Of a stretch of DNA of 64,000 nt, positions 1 to 7,638 are shown piece by piece. The stretch lies in contig NZ_CP016464.1 of NCBI RefSeq assembly GCF_001713455.1, positions 2,590,001 to 2,654,000 on the forward strand, written 5' to 3'. Position numbers and translations under genes: made by a program. The notes under the pieces are model-generated. The model was not told the DNA's origin. It did no database searches and was given only the letters and a program-made list of their open reading frames with translations. How positions within the stretch are numbered: position 1 is the first letter of the stretch; every line of letters starts with the position of its first letter. Source of the DNA: Bosea sp. RAC05 (GTDB lineage Bacteria > Pseudomonadota > Alphaproteobacteria > Rhizobiales > Beijerinckiaceae).

Positions 1-1
1 G

Positions 2-283
2 TCGGTCGCGGGGCGCGAGGTCACGACGCCGGAGGGGCTGGGCACGGCGGATGCGCCCCATCCCGTGCAGGCGGCGCTGATCGCCGAGCAGGCGGCGCAA
101 TGCGGCTACTGCATCTCCGGCATCGTCGTCAGCGCCGCGGCCCTGCTGGCGCACACGCCCGATCCCGACGATGCGGCGATCCGGGCCGCGCTCGACCCCA
201 ATCTCTGCCGCTGCGGCGCGCATAACCGCATCCTGCGCGCCGTCCGTCGCGCCGCTGCCGCGATGAGGGATCGCGCGGCATGA
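2..283 (+). CDS. (2Fe-2S)-binding subunit of a molybdenum hydroxylase, C-terminal part
   Basis: This is the tail of a gene that starts before the window; 93 residues are visible. It is the small electron-transfer subunit of an isoquinoline-oxidoreductase/aldehyde-oxidase type enzyme. The visible part is the alpha-helical [2Fe-2S]-binding domain, with the paired motifs CGYC and CRCG that hold the second cluster. The N-terminal plant-type ferredoxin domain must lie upstream. Its stop overlaps the start of the large subunit in an ATGA junction, so the two are co-translated. The family is clear; the substrate cannot be read from the sequence. Confidence 0.9.
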   Translation, partial: SVAGREVTTPEGLGTADAPHPVQAALIAEQAAQCGYCISGIVVSAAALLAHTPDPDDAAIRAALDPNLCRCGAHNRILRAVRRAAAAMRDRAA

Positions 284-2394
284 GCGCCGCGACCCTCCTT
301 CCCGCAGGGCTGCGGGTGACGCCGCGGCTCGACCGCTGGCTTTCGATCTCGCCCGAGGGGCATGTCACGCTCTCGCCCGGCAAGGTCGAGATCGGCCAGG
401 GCATTCTCACCGCGCTCGCCCAGATCTGCGCCGACGAACTCGACATCGCCATCGAGCGCGTGCGCCTGCGGCCGGCCAACACCGCGACGAGCCCCAATGA
501 GGGCGTCACCTCCGGTAGCCTCTCGGTCTCCGATTGCGGCCTCTCGGTTCGGCTCGCGGCAGCCCAGACGCGCGGGCTCTTCCTTGCGGAAGCCGCGCGA
601 CTGTTGTCGGTGCCGCAGGAGGCGCTATCGGTCGAGGACGGCGCCATTACCGGGCCCGGCAATCTCGCCACCAGCTATTGGGAACTGGCCGGACAGGTCT
701 CGCTCGCCTGTTCTGCCGATCCTGCGGTGCAGGCGAAAGCGCCCGGCGCGCGCACCCTGGCGGGCCGCCCGGTCCCGCGCATCGACCTTGCCGGCAAGGT
801 CTTCGGCACGCGGCCCTTCATCCACGATCTCGACGAACCCGGCCTGCTCCATGGCCGCGTCCTGCGCCCGCCGCGCCCCGGCGCGACGCTGGAGAGCCTG
901 GACGAGGCGGCGCCGGCCGGCCTCGACGGGCTGGTCGCTTGGGTGCGGGACGGCAGCTTTATCGGCCTCGTCTGCGAGAGCGAGGTCCAGGCCGAGGCCG
1001 CCCTCGGCCGCCTCGCCACGGCGGCGCGCTGGACCGGTGGTTTCGAGCTGCCGGACCAGCACGATCTCTGCGCCTGGCTGCAAACCGAGCCGGCGGAGGC
1101 GTCCATCGTCGATCTCCGCGAGGGCCCGGCGCCATCGCCTGCGACCCGCCGGCTGGTGCGCCGCTACCTCAAGCCCTATCTCGCCCATGCCTCGATCGGC
1201 CCCTCCTGCGCGATCGCCACCTGGGCGGAGGATGGCCTTCGCGTCGTCACCCACAGCCAGGGCGTCTTCAACCTGCGGGCGGATCTCGCGCTCGTCTTCG
1301 GCCTGCCGGAGGACGCGATCGTCGTCGGCCATGCCGAGGGCGCCGGCTGCTACGGCCACAACGGCGCCGACGATGCCGCGCTCGACGCCGCGCTGCTGGC
1401 GCGCGCCGTGCCCGGCCGCCCGGTGCGCCTGCGCTGGTCGCGCGCCGACGAGTTGGCGCGCTCGCCCTTCGGGGCCGCGATGGCGATCGAGATCGCCGCC
1501 GAGGTCGGGGACGACGGCCGCATCGCGGGCTGGAGCCACGAGATCTGGAGCAACGGCTATGTCGCACGGCCCGGCCGCGCCGGTAGCCCGGCCCTGCTGG
1601 CGAGCTTCGATCTCGAAAAGCCGTTCCCGCTCTACATCTCGCAGGATCCGCCGCTGGCGGGTGGCGGCGGAGCCCAGCGCAATGCCGTGCCGCTCTACGA
1701 TTTCCCCTCCTGGCGCATCGCCAAGAACCGCCTGCTGACCATGCCGTTGCGGACGTCCTCGATGCGCGCGCTCGGCGCCTTCGGCAATGTCTTCGCCATC
1801 GAATCGATGATGGACGAGCTCGCCCATGAGCAAGGCGAGGACCCGCTCGCCTTCCGCCTGCGCCATCTCGGCGACGCGCGGGCGCGCACCGTGCTGGAGC
1901 GCGCCGCCGCGATGGCGGATGGGGGCGGACCCGTCCTGGAGGGCAGGGGGCGTGGACTCGCCTTCGCGCGCTACAAGAACACCGGCGCCTATTGCGCCGT
2001 CGTCGCCGAGATCGACCTCGCGTCCGAACCCCGCGCGACGCAGCTCTGGATCGCGGTCGATGTCGGCGAGGCGATCAACCCCGACGGCGTCGCCAACCAG
2101 ATCGAGGGCGGGGCCGTGCAGGCGACGAGCTGGACGCTGAAGGAGGAGGTCGCCTTCAGCCGCGAGGCGGTCACCAGCACCTCCTGGGAGACCTACCCGA
2201 TCCTGCGCTTCAGCGAGGTCCCGGAGGTGACGGTCGAGATCGTGCCGCGGCCCGACCTTCCGCCGCTCGGCGCCGGCGAATGCGCGCAGGGGCCGACCGC
2301 GGCCGCCCTCGCCAACGCCGTCCATGCGGCGCTGGGCGTCCGGGTGCGCCAGATGCCGATCACGCGCGACCGCATCATCGCGGCGATGGAGTAG
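280..2394 (+). CDS. molybdopterin-binding catalytic subunit of an IorB/aldehyde-oxidase type hydroxylase
   Basis: A 704-residue large subunit that would hold the molybdenum cofactor and hydroxylate an aldehyde or N-heterocycle, passing electrons to the small subunit encoded just upstream (4-nt overlap). The sequence shows the repeated family layout: an N-terminal half with a GQGI segment, a central Ala_xan_dh-like part near residue 170, and a C-terminal half with a GGGGAQRNAVPLYDF segment. The GAGECAQGP stretch near the end carries the Glu expected at the catalytic position of the xanthine oxidase family. No Tat signal is seen, so a cytoplasmic site is likely. No cytochrome or maturation gene (xdhC type) is visible. 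Substrate unknown. Confidence 0.88.
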   Translation: MSAATLLPAGLRVTPRLDRWLSISPEGHVTLSPGKVEIGQGILTALAQICADELDIAIERVRLRPANTATSPNEGVTSGSLSVSDCGLSVRLAAAQTRGLFLAEAARLLSVPQEALSVEDGAITGPGNLATSYWELAGQVSLACSADPAVQAKAPGARTLAGRPVPRIDLAGKVFGTRPFIHDLDEPGLLHGRVLRPPRPGATLESLDEAAPAGLDGLVAWVRDGSFIGLVCESEVQAEAALGRLATAARWTGGFELPDQHDLCAWLQTEPAEASIVDLREGPAPSPATRRLVRRYLKPYLAHASIGPSCAIATWAEDGLRVVTHSQGVFNLRADLALVFGLPEDAIVVGHAEGAGCYGHNGADDAALDAALLARAVPGRPVRLRWSRADELARSPFGAAMAIEIAAEVGDDGRIAGWSHEIWSNGYVARPGRAGSPALLASFDLEKPFPLYISQDPPLAGGGGAQRNAVPLYDFPSWRIAKNRLLTMPLRTSSMRALGAFGNVFAIESMMDELAHEQGEDPLAFRLRHLGDARARTVLERAAAMADGGGPVLEGRGRGLAFARYKNTGAYCAVVAEIDLASEPRATQLWIAVDVGEAINPDGVANQIEGGAVQATSWTLKEEVAFSREAVTSTSWETYPILRFSEVPEVTVEIVPRPDLPPLGAGECAQGPTAAALANAVHAALGVRVRQMPITRDRIIAAME

Positions 2395-2397
2395 CCT

Positions 2398-3093
2398 ATG
2401 CCCGACATCAGCATTCTCAGCGGCGGCGCCGCCCAGGCCCTCGTCCGGGCGCTCGAGCCGCGGTTCCTTGCAGCCACCGGCCATGGCATCGAGGGCAGCT
2501 TCGGTGCCGTCGGCGCGATGCGGGCCAGGCTCGCCGAGGGCGCGCAGCCCGACGTCGTCATCCTCACGGCAGCGATCATCGCAGAACTGGTCGCGGGCGG
2601 CGTCGTCGCGCCCGACAGCATCGCCGATCTCGGCGATGTCGGGACGGCGATTGCGGTGCGCGCTGGCGACCCGGTTCCCGACGTCGCCGATGCGGCTGCG
2701 CTGCGGGACGCACTGCTCTCGGCGGACGCGATCTATTTCCCGGATCCGAAGCTGGCGACGGCCGGCATCCACTTCGCCGGCGTCATCGACAAGCTCGGGA
2801 TCGGCGCGGCGGTGGCGGAGCGTCTGCGCACCTATCCCAACGGCGCGTCGGCCATGGCGGCTCTCGCGAACGCGCCGGAAGCGCGCCCGATCGGCTGCAC
2901 CCAGGTGACGGAGATCAAGGCCGTCGCCGGGGTCGCTCTCGTCGCCGAACTCCCGCCGGGCCTGAGCCTCGCCACCCGCTACACGGCCGGGGTCGCCCTG
3001 CGGGCGCCGCATCCGCAGGCCGCCCGTGAACTCGTGAAGCTGCTGGCCGGCGACGCGACGGCCGATCACCGCCGACGCGCCGGCTTCGTCTGA
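2398..3093 (+). CDS. ModA-like substrate-binding protein without signal peptide
   Basis: A 231-residue protein of the molybdate-binding (ModA/PBP type 2) kind. The N-terminus reads MPDISILSGGAAQALV, then comes a PDVVILTAAII-type segment, the usual first beta-alpha unit and ligand-loop region of this fold. Unlike true ModA it has no signal peptide or lipobox and starts directly at the mature domain. It begins 3 nt after the stop of the Mo-hydroxylase large subunit, so it belongs to that operon. It resembles the exported protein at 10458-11228. It could bind molybdate, tungstate or the enzyme's substrate in the cytoplasm; no modBC transporter genes are nearby. Its last 30 bases recur at 4824-4855. 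Confidence 0.75.
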   Translation: MPDISILSGGAAQALVRALEPRFLAATGHGIEGSFGAVGAMRARLAEGAQPDVVILTAAIIAELVAGGVVAPDSIADLGDVGTAIAVRAGDPVPDVADAAALRDALLSADAIYFPDPKLATAGIHFAGVIDKLGIGAAVAERLRTYPNGASAMAALANAPEARPIGCTQVTEIKAVAGVALVAELPPGLSLATRYTAGVALRAPHPQAARELVKLLAGDATADHRRRAGFV

Positions 3094-3095
3094 TC
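3064..3095 (+). repeat. 32-bp direct repeat, copy 1
   Basis: The end of the ModA-like gene and its stop codon (31 of 32 bases) recur at 4824-4855. The two copies differ only at the fifth base. They bound a gene-poor 1.7-kb stretch. Confidence 0.8.
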
Positions 3096-3314
3096 GGCCG
3101 GCTTCCTCCGGACGCGGCCGCTTAGAAACGGAGCGCGTCAACGACGCCATGGCTACCGTAACGTAATATCCATTGTCCGCCGAGGAGCAGTTCACGTCGG
3201 ACATCGAAGTTTATTCGATCGACGAAAGGCTTTCTTTATGCGCCCGAAATCATATTTGGCGCGGCCTAAGTGAGGCCAAGGGTCTCATCATAGTATTTGA
3301 CCGCGGTAAGAATC

Positions 3315-3494
3315 ATGAACGAGCCCAAAACCTATTGCGTTGAACTGGAGGTCACCCGCACCGTAACCGCCGTGATCGAGGCCTATGATGCTCTTGTCGC
3401 GCGCGAGAAAGCGAGCAATCTCGAATTCAAACACCAAATCGAAGGCGAGATCACGCGCTGGGTCGTCAAGGCGGTGGACGAGGTGCCGGAATAG
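3315..3494 (+). CDS. small hypothetical protein
   Basis: A 59-residue acidic protein starting MNEPKTYCVELEVTRTVTAV and ending AVDEVPE. I chose the ATG at 3315; a TTG at 3297 would add six residues. No motif, membrane segment or family is recognised. The predicted alternation of short strands and one helix would suit a small dodecin-like or DNA-binding fold, but this is a guess. It lies alone in the less GC-rich stretch between the two 32-bp repeats. It may be a genuine accessory gene; no homology can be claimed. Confidence 0.45.
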   Translation: MNEPKTYCVELEVTRTVTAVIEAYDALVAREKASNLEFKHQIEGEITRWVVKAVDEVPE

Positions 3495-3578
3495 CCGGTT
3501 TTAGACGACGCGCGTTACCGGCTCGATCTGCGAGTTGAAAAATGCATCTCGAAAGCCGGCATCATCTTGGCCTTGACA

Positions 3579-3776
3579 TCAAACGACGAAGCGCTCGGCT
3601 CGATCGCGTCCGTGAGCCTTTGAAATGTAGAGCGCGCGGTCAGCTGCCGCTTGGACGCCCTCGAGCGAAATGCTTTCGGCGATCCCAATGATGACCGAGA
3701 CCTTGGCAATGTCGCAGGAATGCCCCGCGACCCAGGGCGTCGAATTCAGCTCTGTCGTGGCGAACAGCCTGAGACG
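3579..3776 (-). pseudogene. GGDEF (diguanylate cyclase) C-terminal remnant
   Basis: The minus strand is open here and ends in a TGA. The translated end reads KVSVIIGIAES, then a short gap, then AADRALYISKAHGRDRAERF. This matches the end of GGDEF domains, where a SxGIA strand is followed by a last helix with AD.ALY.AK..GR. The GG[DE]EF signature itself and everything before it are missing, and no start codon is obvious. It is best read as the eroded tail of a diguanylate cyclase gene. A PilZ gene and an EAL gene lie close by, so a small c-di-GMP locus may once have stood here. Confidence 0.6.
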
Positions 3777-3969
3777 TCAACGGTGCCCGCGCCATGACGG
3801 GTCTTCGTGACTCTGCCAAAGAGCTTTTTGATGAGGTGAAAGCGCTTTGGGACGTGACCGCACAAGGCAGATACTGATCTTCGATCAGACGCGCACGGCG
3901 ATGGCCGAGCGCAAGCTCGCCACCTGGGCAGACATCTTCGGCCGACTTGCAGAGCATCTGACGAGTGGA

Positions 3970-4089
3970 AAGGCGCGTCCGTTCGATCATGCGATGGCAG
4001 TTCGCACAGACCAGAGCGATAGCCTCCAGCCGGACCTTGTCTCCGGGGGCGATCAGATCCAAAGCGTCAGTGCGCGGCGTTACAAAGCA
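3970..4089 (-). pseudogene. HNH endonuclease C-terminal remnant
   Basis: On the minus strand a short open stretch encodes KVRLEAIALVCANCHRMIER, closely like the end of McrA-type HNH nucleases (…RLEDLALVCANCHRMIHR). The two Cys and the His of the CxxCH zinc knuckle are kept. The final motif His is Glu here, and the N-terminal half with the first HNH histidines is absent. After it the frame runs on without recognisable similarity. I read it as a decayed fragment. It overlaps the end of the PilZ gene by about 10 nt in another frame. Confidence 0.5.
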
Positions 4090-4565
4090 TCAAGATAGAC
4101 GCGGAATGCTCTGTCAGCAGTGCCTGCATTCGAGGAAAGCGGAATTGCGGCGTGAACTGGCGCGCTTACTGAGGGTGGGATTGGCGCTTCGGAATACCCA
4201 AGAACTTTGGTGGCCAGTGCGGGATAGAGGCGGCGCGGCGCGCTCCCACCTTCGGCGAGCATGGCCAGAGATGCCGCAAGCAGTTCACGCTTGCGCTCTG
4301 TCATACGGAAATGCAGGGCAAATTCCATTTCCTGGATGCGAGCCACGCTGCCCTCGAGACGCCCGAGTTCATCCAGGTAGACCACGACAGTCTGGCCGAG
4401 ATAAGGGCGGGCCATCCCAGACATCCGAATGCCATTGGGCGAAATGTCGACAGTCCTGCAGTTCCACTCGCTGCGGTCAAGAAGCATGTAACGTCCCAGC
4501 AGGCGGATATGATAACGCCACGCCGTGCGTCTGTCTGGTTCGGGGCCTGCAAGCACATCATGCAT
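4080..4565 (-). CDS. PilZ domain protein
   Basis: A 161-residue protein from the ATG at 4565; a TTG at 4583 would add six residues. Its first 100 residues look like a PilZ domain: an RR…R segment near residue 11, then DISPNG, matching the (D/N)xSxxG motif that with the arginines binds c-di-GMP. The last 60 residues are low in recognisable features. PilZ proteins are c-di-GMP receptors acting on motility, exopolysaccharide or attachment. The gene stands beside a GGDEF remnant and upstream of an EAL gene, which fits this role. A perfect palindrome lies just upstream of its start (4588-4606). Confidence 0.72.
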   Translation of the reverse strand: MHDVLAGPEPDRRTAWRYHIRLLGRYMLLDRSEWNCRTVDISPNGIRMSGMARPYLGQTVVVYLDELGRLEGSVARIQEMEFALHFRMTERKRELLAASLAMLAEGGSAPRRLYPALATKVLGYSEAPIPPSVSAPVHAAIPLSSNAGTADRAFRVYLDAL

Positions 4566-4587
4566 GCCCCAGTATCGGACCAATCAG

Positions 4588-4606
4588 ATTTTAAGAATCT
4601 TAAAAT
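4588..4606. promoter_or_regulatory. AT-rich palindrome upstream of the PilZ gene
   Basis: ATTTTAAG and CTTAAAAT form perfect 8-bp arms around AAT, about 23 nt upstream of the PilZ ATG, in a locally AT-rich stretch. It could be an operator or part of a promoter. From 4607 to the EAL start at 4986 I see no gene, only the second 32-bp repeat. Confidence 0.35.
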
Positions 4607-4823
4607 GATTTCAGAAAAACTCGCATATTGCGTCGATGCCAGGGTCAGGCCCCATGGGTGTCAGAGACGCGATCAGATTCAGGTTCCGTGAGGAGCTTCA
4701 TCGACCCGTCAGGCCGAGATTGGGTCGTCACCTGACCTGGGCTGAGCCACCCGCGCCGAACGCCTGACCGCAGGGGAGATCACCGAACACGAACTGCCTA
4801 CGCGTGCCGTCGCCGAGACGGAC

Positions 4824-4855
4824 GATCGCCGCCGACGCGCCGGCTTCGTCTGATC
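4824..4855 (+). repeat. 32-bp direct repeat, copy 2
   Basis: Near-identical to 3064-3095 (one mismatch), here in non-coding sequence. The flanking bases on both sides are unrelated to those of copy 1, so this is not a longer duplication of the ModA-like gene. Confidence 0.8.
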
Positions 4856-4985
4856 CGGCGACGGATCTTCGTCGAGGTCATCGCGGCATAAGCTGGCTGA
4901 CGGCGGTTTCGTGCTGGCGGCAGCCGGCCATGGCGCCCTGTGCCTGCGCTCATGCGGCGCATGGCGGGCTTGTGGTCGATCGACT

Positions 4986-5789
4986 ATGACTGGTGCTGCC
5001 CGGGTGCAATGGATGCCCGAGCCGGACCGCGCGAGCGGCCGAGATGAACATGCCGAGGACGCGATTTTCACGAGCGCCCGCCTATATTACCAGCCTCAGG
5101 TCAGCGCCGACGGAAAGGTGCTGATCGGCCTCGAATGTTTGCTCCGCGCGGTCGCGCCGGACGGATCGATTTCGGGTCCCGGTGCCATCCTCGACAGTAT
5201 CGCCGATGATGCCCAGGCCGATGCCCTCGACTGGTGGGTGATCCGACAGGCGCTCACCGACGGTTTGCGTTGGCCTCAGCTTCCCGTCGCGATCAACATC
5301 AGCGCGCGCCAGTTCCAGGCGCCGGACTTTGCCGCCAGGCTGCTGGCCGTGATCACGGAGATCGGCAACGCCCCCGAGCAGGTCGAGCTCGAACTGCTCG
5401 AGAGCGGGATCATCGAGAATTTCGACCGCGCCATCGAGACCATGGACATCCTCCGGCGCAGCGGCGTCCGCATCGCGCTGGACGATTTCGGCACCGGCTA
5501 TTCGAGCCTCGCCTATCTGCAGAAGCTGCCGATCGACAAGCTCAAGCTCGACAAGTCGCTGATCGACGGAACCGGCGAACTGAAGGCGGCCGCGATCGTC
5601 CAGGCCGTCACAGCCCTGTCGCGCTCGCTGGGCCTGAAGGTGGTGGCGGAGGGCGTCGAAACCGTGGCCCAGCAGCAGTTCCTGCGCGTCGCCGGCTGCC
5701 ATCTCCTGCAGGGCTATCTGTTCTCGCCCGCCGTCAGTGCCGAGCGGATCGACGCCTTCGTCCGGGACGGCTGGCCGGCGGTCCGCTGA
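4986..5789 (+). CDS. EAL domain cyclic-di-GMP phosphodiesterase
   Basis: A 267-residue stand-alone EAL protein that should hydrolyse c-di-GMP to pGpG. The signature is ECL at residues 50-52 in place of EAL; the metal-binding Glu is kept. Other active-site features are present: NIS near 104-106, ELLES at 136-140, DDFGTGYS from 166, K187, the AEGVE glutamates at 222 and 225, and Q242. It therefore looks catalytically competent. There is no GGDEF, sensor or membrane domain, only about 30 extra N-terminal residues. The start is uncertain: ATG 4986 has no strong ribosome site, and upstream starts are possible. It ends 15 nt from the convergent TadG-like gene. Confidence 0.88.
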   Translation: MTGAARVQWMPEPDRASGRDEHAEDAIFTSARLYYQPQVSADGKVLIGLECLLRAVAPDGSISGPGAILDSIADDAQADALDWWVIRQALTDGLRWPQLPVAINISARQFQAPDFAARLLAVITEIGNAPEQVELELLESGIIENFDRAIETMDILRRSGVRIALDDFGTGYSSLAYLQKLPIDKLKLDKSLIDGTGELKAAAIVQAVTALSRSLGLKVVAEGVETVAQQQFLRVAGCHLLQGYLFSPAVSAERIDAFVRDGWPAVR

Positions 5790-5804
5790 TCGCGCCTCAG
5801 GCGC

Positions 5805-7061
5805 TCACTTCGCCAGATGGGCGGCGGTCGAGCCCGGTCCCACGCCCTCCGGCACGGGAATATTGGTCGAGGAGTATTTCGCGTTCAGCACCATGGTGGG
5901 GCCGGCCGAGAGGGTGAAGCGGCGCGCCACCACGATCGTGTAGGCCGATTCCGCCGCCACCGGCTTGTTGGCGCCGATGTTGAGCTCGCCCTGGGGCAGA
6001 TAGAGCGTGCCGAGCAGCACCTTCGCGTCGTTGCTCAGGATCCGGTGGATCTGGTTCGCCGGCGAGGTGCGGTCCTCATAGAACAGGATACCCGCCAGCA
6101 CGCCGCTCTGCGGCGCCGTGAGGTCGATCTTCGTGTCGGCCTCGAAGCGCAGCACCGAGCCCTTGCCGTTGAAGTAAAGGCCGACATTCGCACCTTTGAG
6201 GGTGGCGCCGCCGGAGACGTCAAGCGGCCCGTCCTTGAAGACGTAGACGCCGGGGTTGAGCGTCACCACGGCGCCCTTGCTGATCCGGATGCCGCCGCAA
6301 TAGGTGCCGGGGCTCAGAATCGTGCTCTTGGTGATGCTGAGGGCGTTGGCGCTGCAGCCGCCGATCGACGGCGGCGGCCGCGAGGCGAGCGGATCGGTGA
6401 GGATGGGGCAGTCCAGCGTCGGGCTGGGCTGGAAGCTGTCGAACTTGTCCTTGTAGACGCCGCCGGCCGAGCAGATGAAGCGCGCGCGAACCTGGGAGTT
6501 CTGCTTGGCCGCGAGGCCATGCGGCTGGGAGGAGTTCGAGTAGACCGCGCATTCCAGCGCTTCGAGCTTGGCGTTCATCTCGAGATGGATCGTTTCTTTT
6601 TTCTTGGTCTCCAGGCCGATGACGCAGATCGAGGAGGTGCCGAGGACGCGGGCGGTGGCCCGCGCGCTGACGGTGACGTTGTCGGAACCGAACATGTGCA
6701 TGATGTTCGTGCGCGCGACATTCGTCACCTCGACGGTGACGGTCATCTTCCTGAGGTCGACGGTCGCCGCGATCGTACCCGTCTTGTCGAGGGTCTTGAG
6801 CTGCGTGCTGGCGAATTTTTCCGCCGCCAACTGCACGCCGGTCGGCGTCGCATTGGCGAGCCGGAATTCGCGGGCGGCGGCGAGCGCGGAGCCGTCGGCC
6901 ACCGCCTGGAAGGCCGTGCGTTGCTCGGACAGCGTCCCGTAGTCGATCACCACGCCCGCAGCCATCAGCAGGGCCGGCAGGGCGACGCCGAGCACCACCA
7001 GCACGCCGCCGCGCTCGTCGCGGCGCAGGCGCCCGATCACCGCTGTCAGGGTCCTGTCCAT
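5805..7061 (-). CDS. TadE/TadG-like pilus assembly or surface protein
   Basis: A 418-residue protein beginning with about 15 charged residues and the DERGGVLVVLGVALPALL segment. This is the short hydrophobic N-terminal helix of TadE/TadG-type pseudopilin-like proteins. Residues 40-130 resemble the TadG extension (DYGTLSEQRTAFQAVADGSALAAARE). The C-terminal half is rich in Gly, Val and Thr and reads like short beta repeats (GTYCGGIRISKGAVVTLNPG), suggesting a beta-helical passenger exposed outside. No other tad/cpa genes are in the window, so it is an orphan. The ATG at 7061 abuts the stop of the receiver gene upstream, so the two probably form one transcript. Confidence 0.7.
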   Translation of the reverse strand: MDRTLTAVIGRLRRDERGGVLVVLGVALPALLMAAGVVIDYGTLSEQRTAFQAVADGSALAAAREFRLANATPTGVQLAAEKFASTQLKTLDKTGTIAATVDLRKMTVTVEVTNVARTNIMHMFGSDNVTVSARATARVLGTSSICVIGLETKKKETIHLEMNAKLEALECAVYSNSSQPHGLAAKQNSQVRARFICSAGGVYKDKFDSFQPSPTLDCPILTDPLASRPPPSIGGCSANALSITKSTILSPGTYCGGIRISKGAVVTLNPGVYVFKDGPLDVSGGATLKGANVGLYFNGKGSVLRFEADTKIDLTAPQSGVLAGILFYEDRTSPANQIHRILSNDAKVLLGTLYLPQGELNIGANKPVAAESAYTIVVARRFTLSAGPTMVLNAKYSSTNIPVPEGVGPGSTAAHLAK

Positions 7062-7062
7062 G

Positions 7063-7500
7063 TCAGGCTCCCGCCAGGGCGCGGTGCGCCCGCACCATGA
7101 ATCGGATCTGGTGGCCGAGCAGCCGCCAGTTAACCGGCTTGCACATGAAGGAGGTCGCGCCGGCGGCATAGGCCTGGTCGATCGAGAGAGTGTCTTCGCG
7201 GCCGGTGATCACCATCACCGGGAGATCGTCGAGCCGGCTGTCGGCCCGGATGCGGCGGACCATCTCGATGCCATTGATCCCGGGCATGTCGACATCGACC
7301 AGTGCGACGTCGAAGCGCTGCCGCTCCAGCAACGCCAGCCCTTCTTCCGCCGAGGCGGCCGTCGAGATCTCGGCATGGGGGGAAGCGAGGTAGACCGTGC
7401 AGAATTCACGCTGAATCGGATCGTCGTCCACGGCCAGGATCGAGATCTGGTCGCAGAGGACGTAACTGAACGGGATCGCGGCTGCTTCAGCCATCGTCAT
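7063..7500 (-). CDS. single-domain response regulator (receiver only)
   Basis: A 145-residue CheY-like receiver with no output domain. The acidic pocket is DDD at residues 25-27, and the phospho-acceptor is D69 in LVDVDMPG. The switch Thr is in VITGRE and the conserved Lys in CKPV. A GGAG ribosome site lies 7 nt before the ATG at 7500. It is upstream of the TadG-like gene on the same strand and divergent from the hybrid kinase at 7639. It could be that kinase's partner, in a phosphorelay from the kinase's HPt domain. Output without a DNA-binding domain would go by protein contact. Confidence 0.9.
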   Translation of the reverse strand: MTMAEAAAIPFSYVLCDQISILAVDDDPIQREFCTVYLASPHAEISTAASAEEGLALLERQRFDVALVDVDMPGINGIEMVRRIRADSRLDDLPVMVITGREDTLSIDQAYAAGATSFMCKPVNWRLLGHQIRFMVRAHRALAGA

Positions 7501-7638
7501 CGCATCGCTCCGTTGGCACTGTTCTGGTGCCTGCGACGATCACCTTGACACTGAGTTCCAAACAAACGGTTCCGACTCGTTCAAATTTTCGGGGGCGTTG
7601 TTTGCAATTGCGAAAGCATGGTCTGGCTATGCTGGGGC

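Noticed and set aside
625..3204. An 859-residue open frame on the minus strand across the Mo-hydroxylase gene
   Set aside because: It has the biased, Arg/Gly/Asp-rich composition of an antisense shadow in high-GC coding sequence, with no motif, and it fully overlaps well-supported genes on the plus strand.
4709..5071. A 120-residue minus-strand frame upstream of the EAL gene
   Set aside because: Arg/Ser/Pro-rich composition with no motif; it overlaps the EAL start and the 32-bp repeat.
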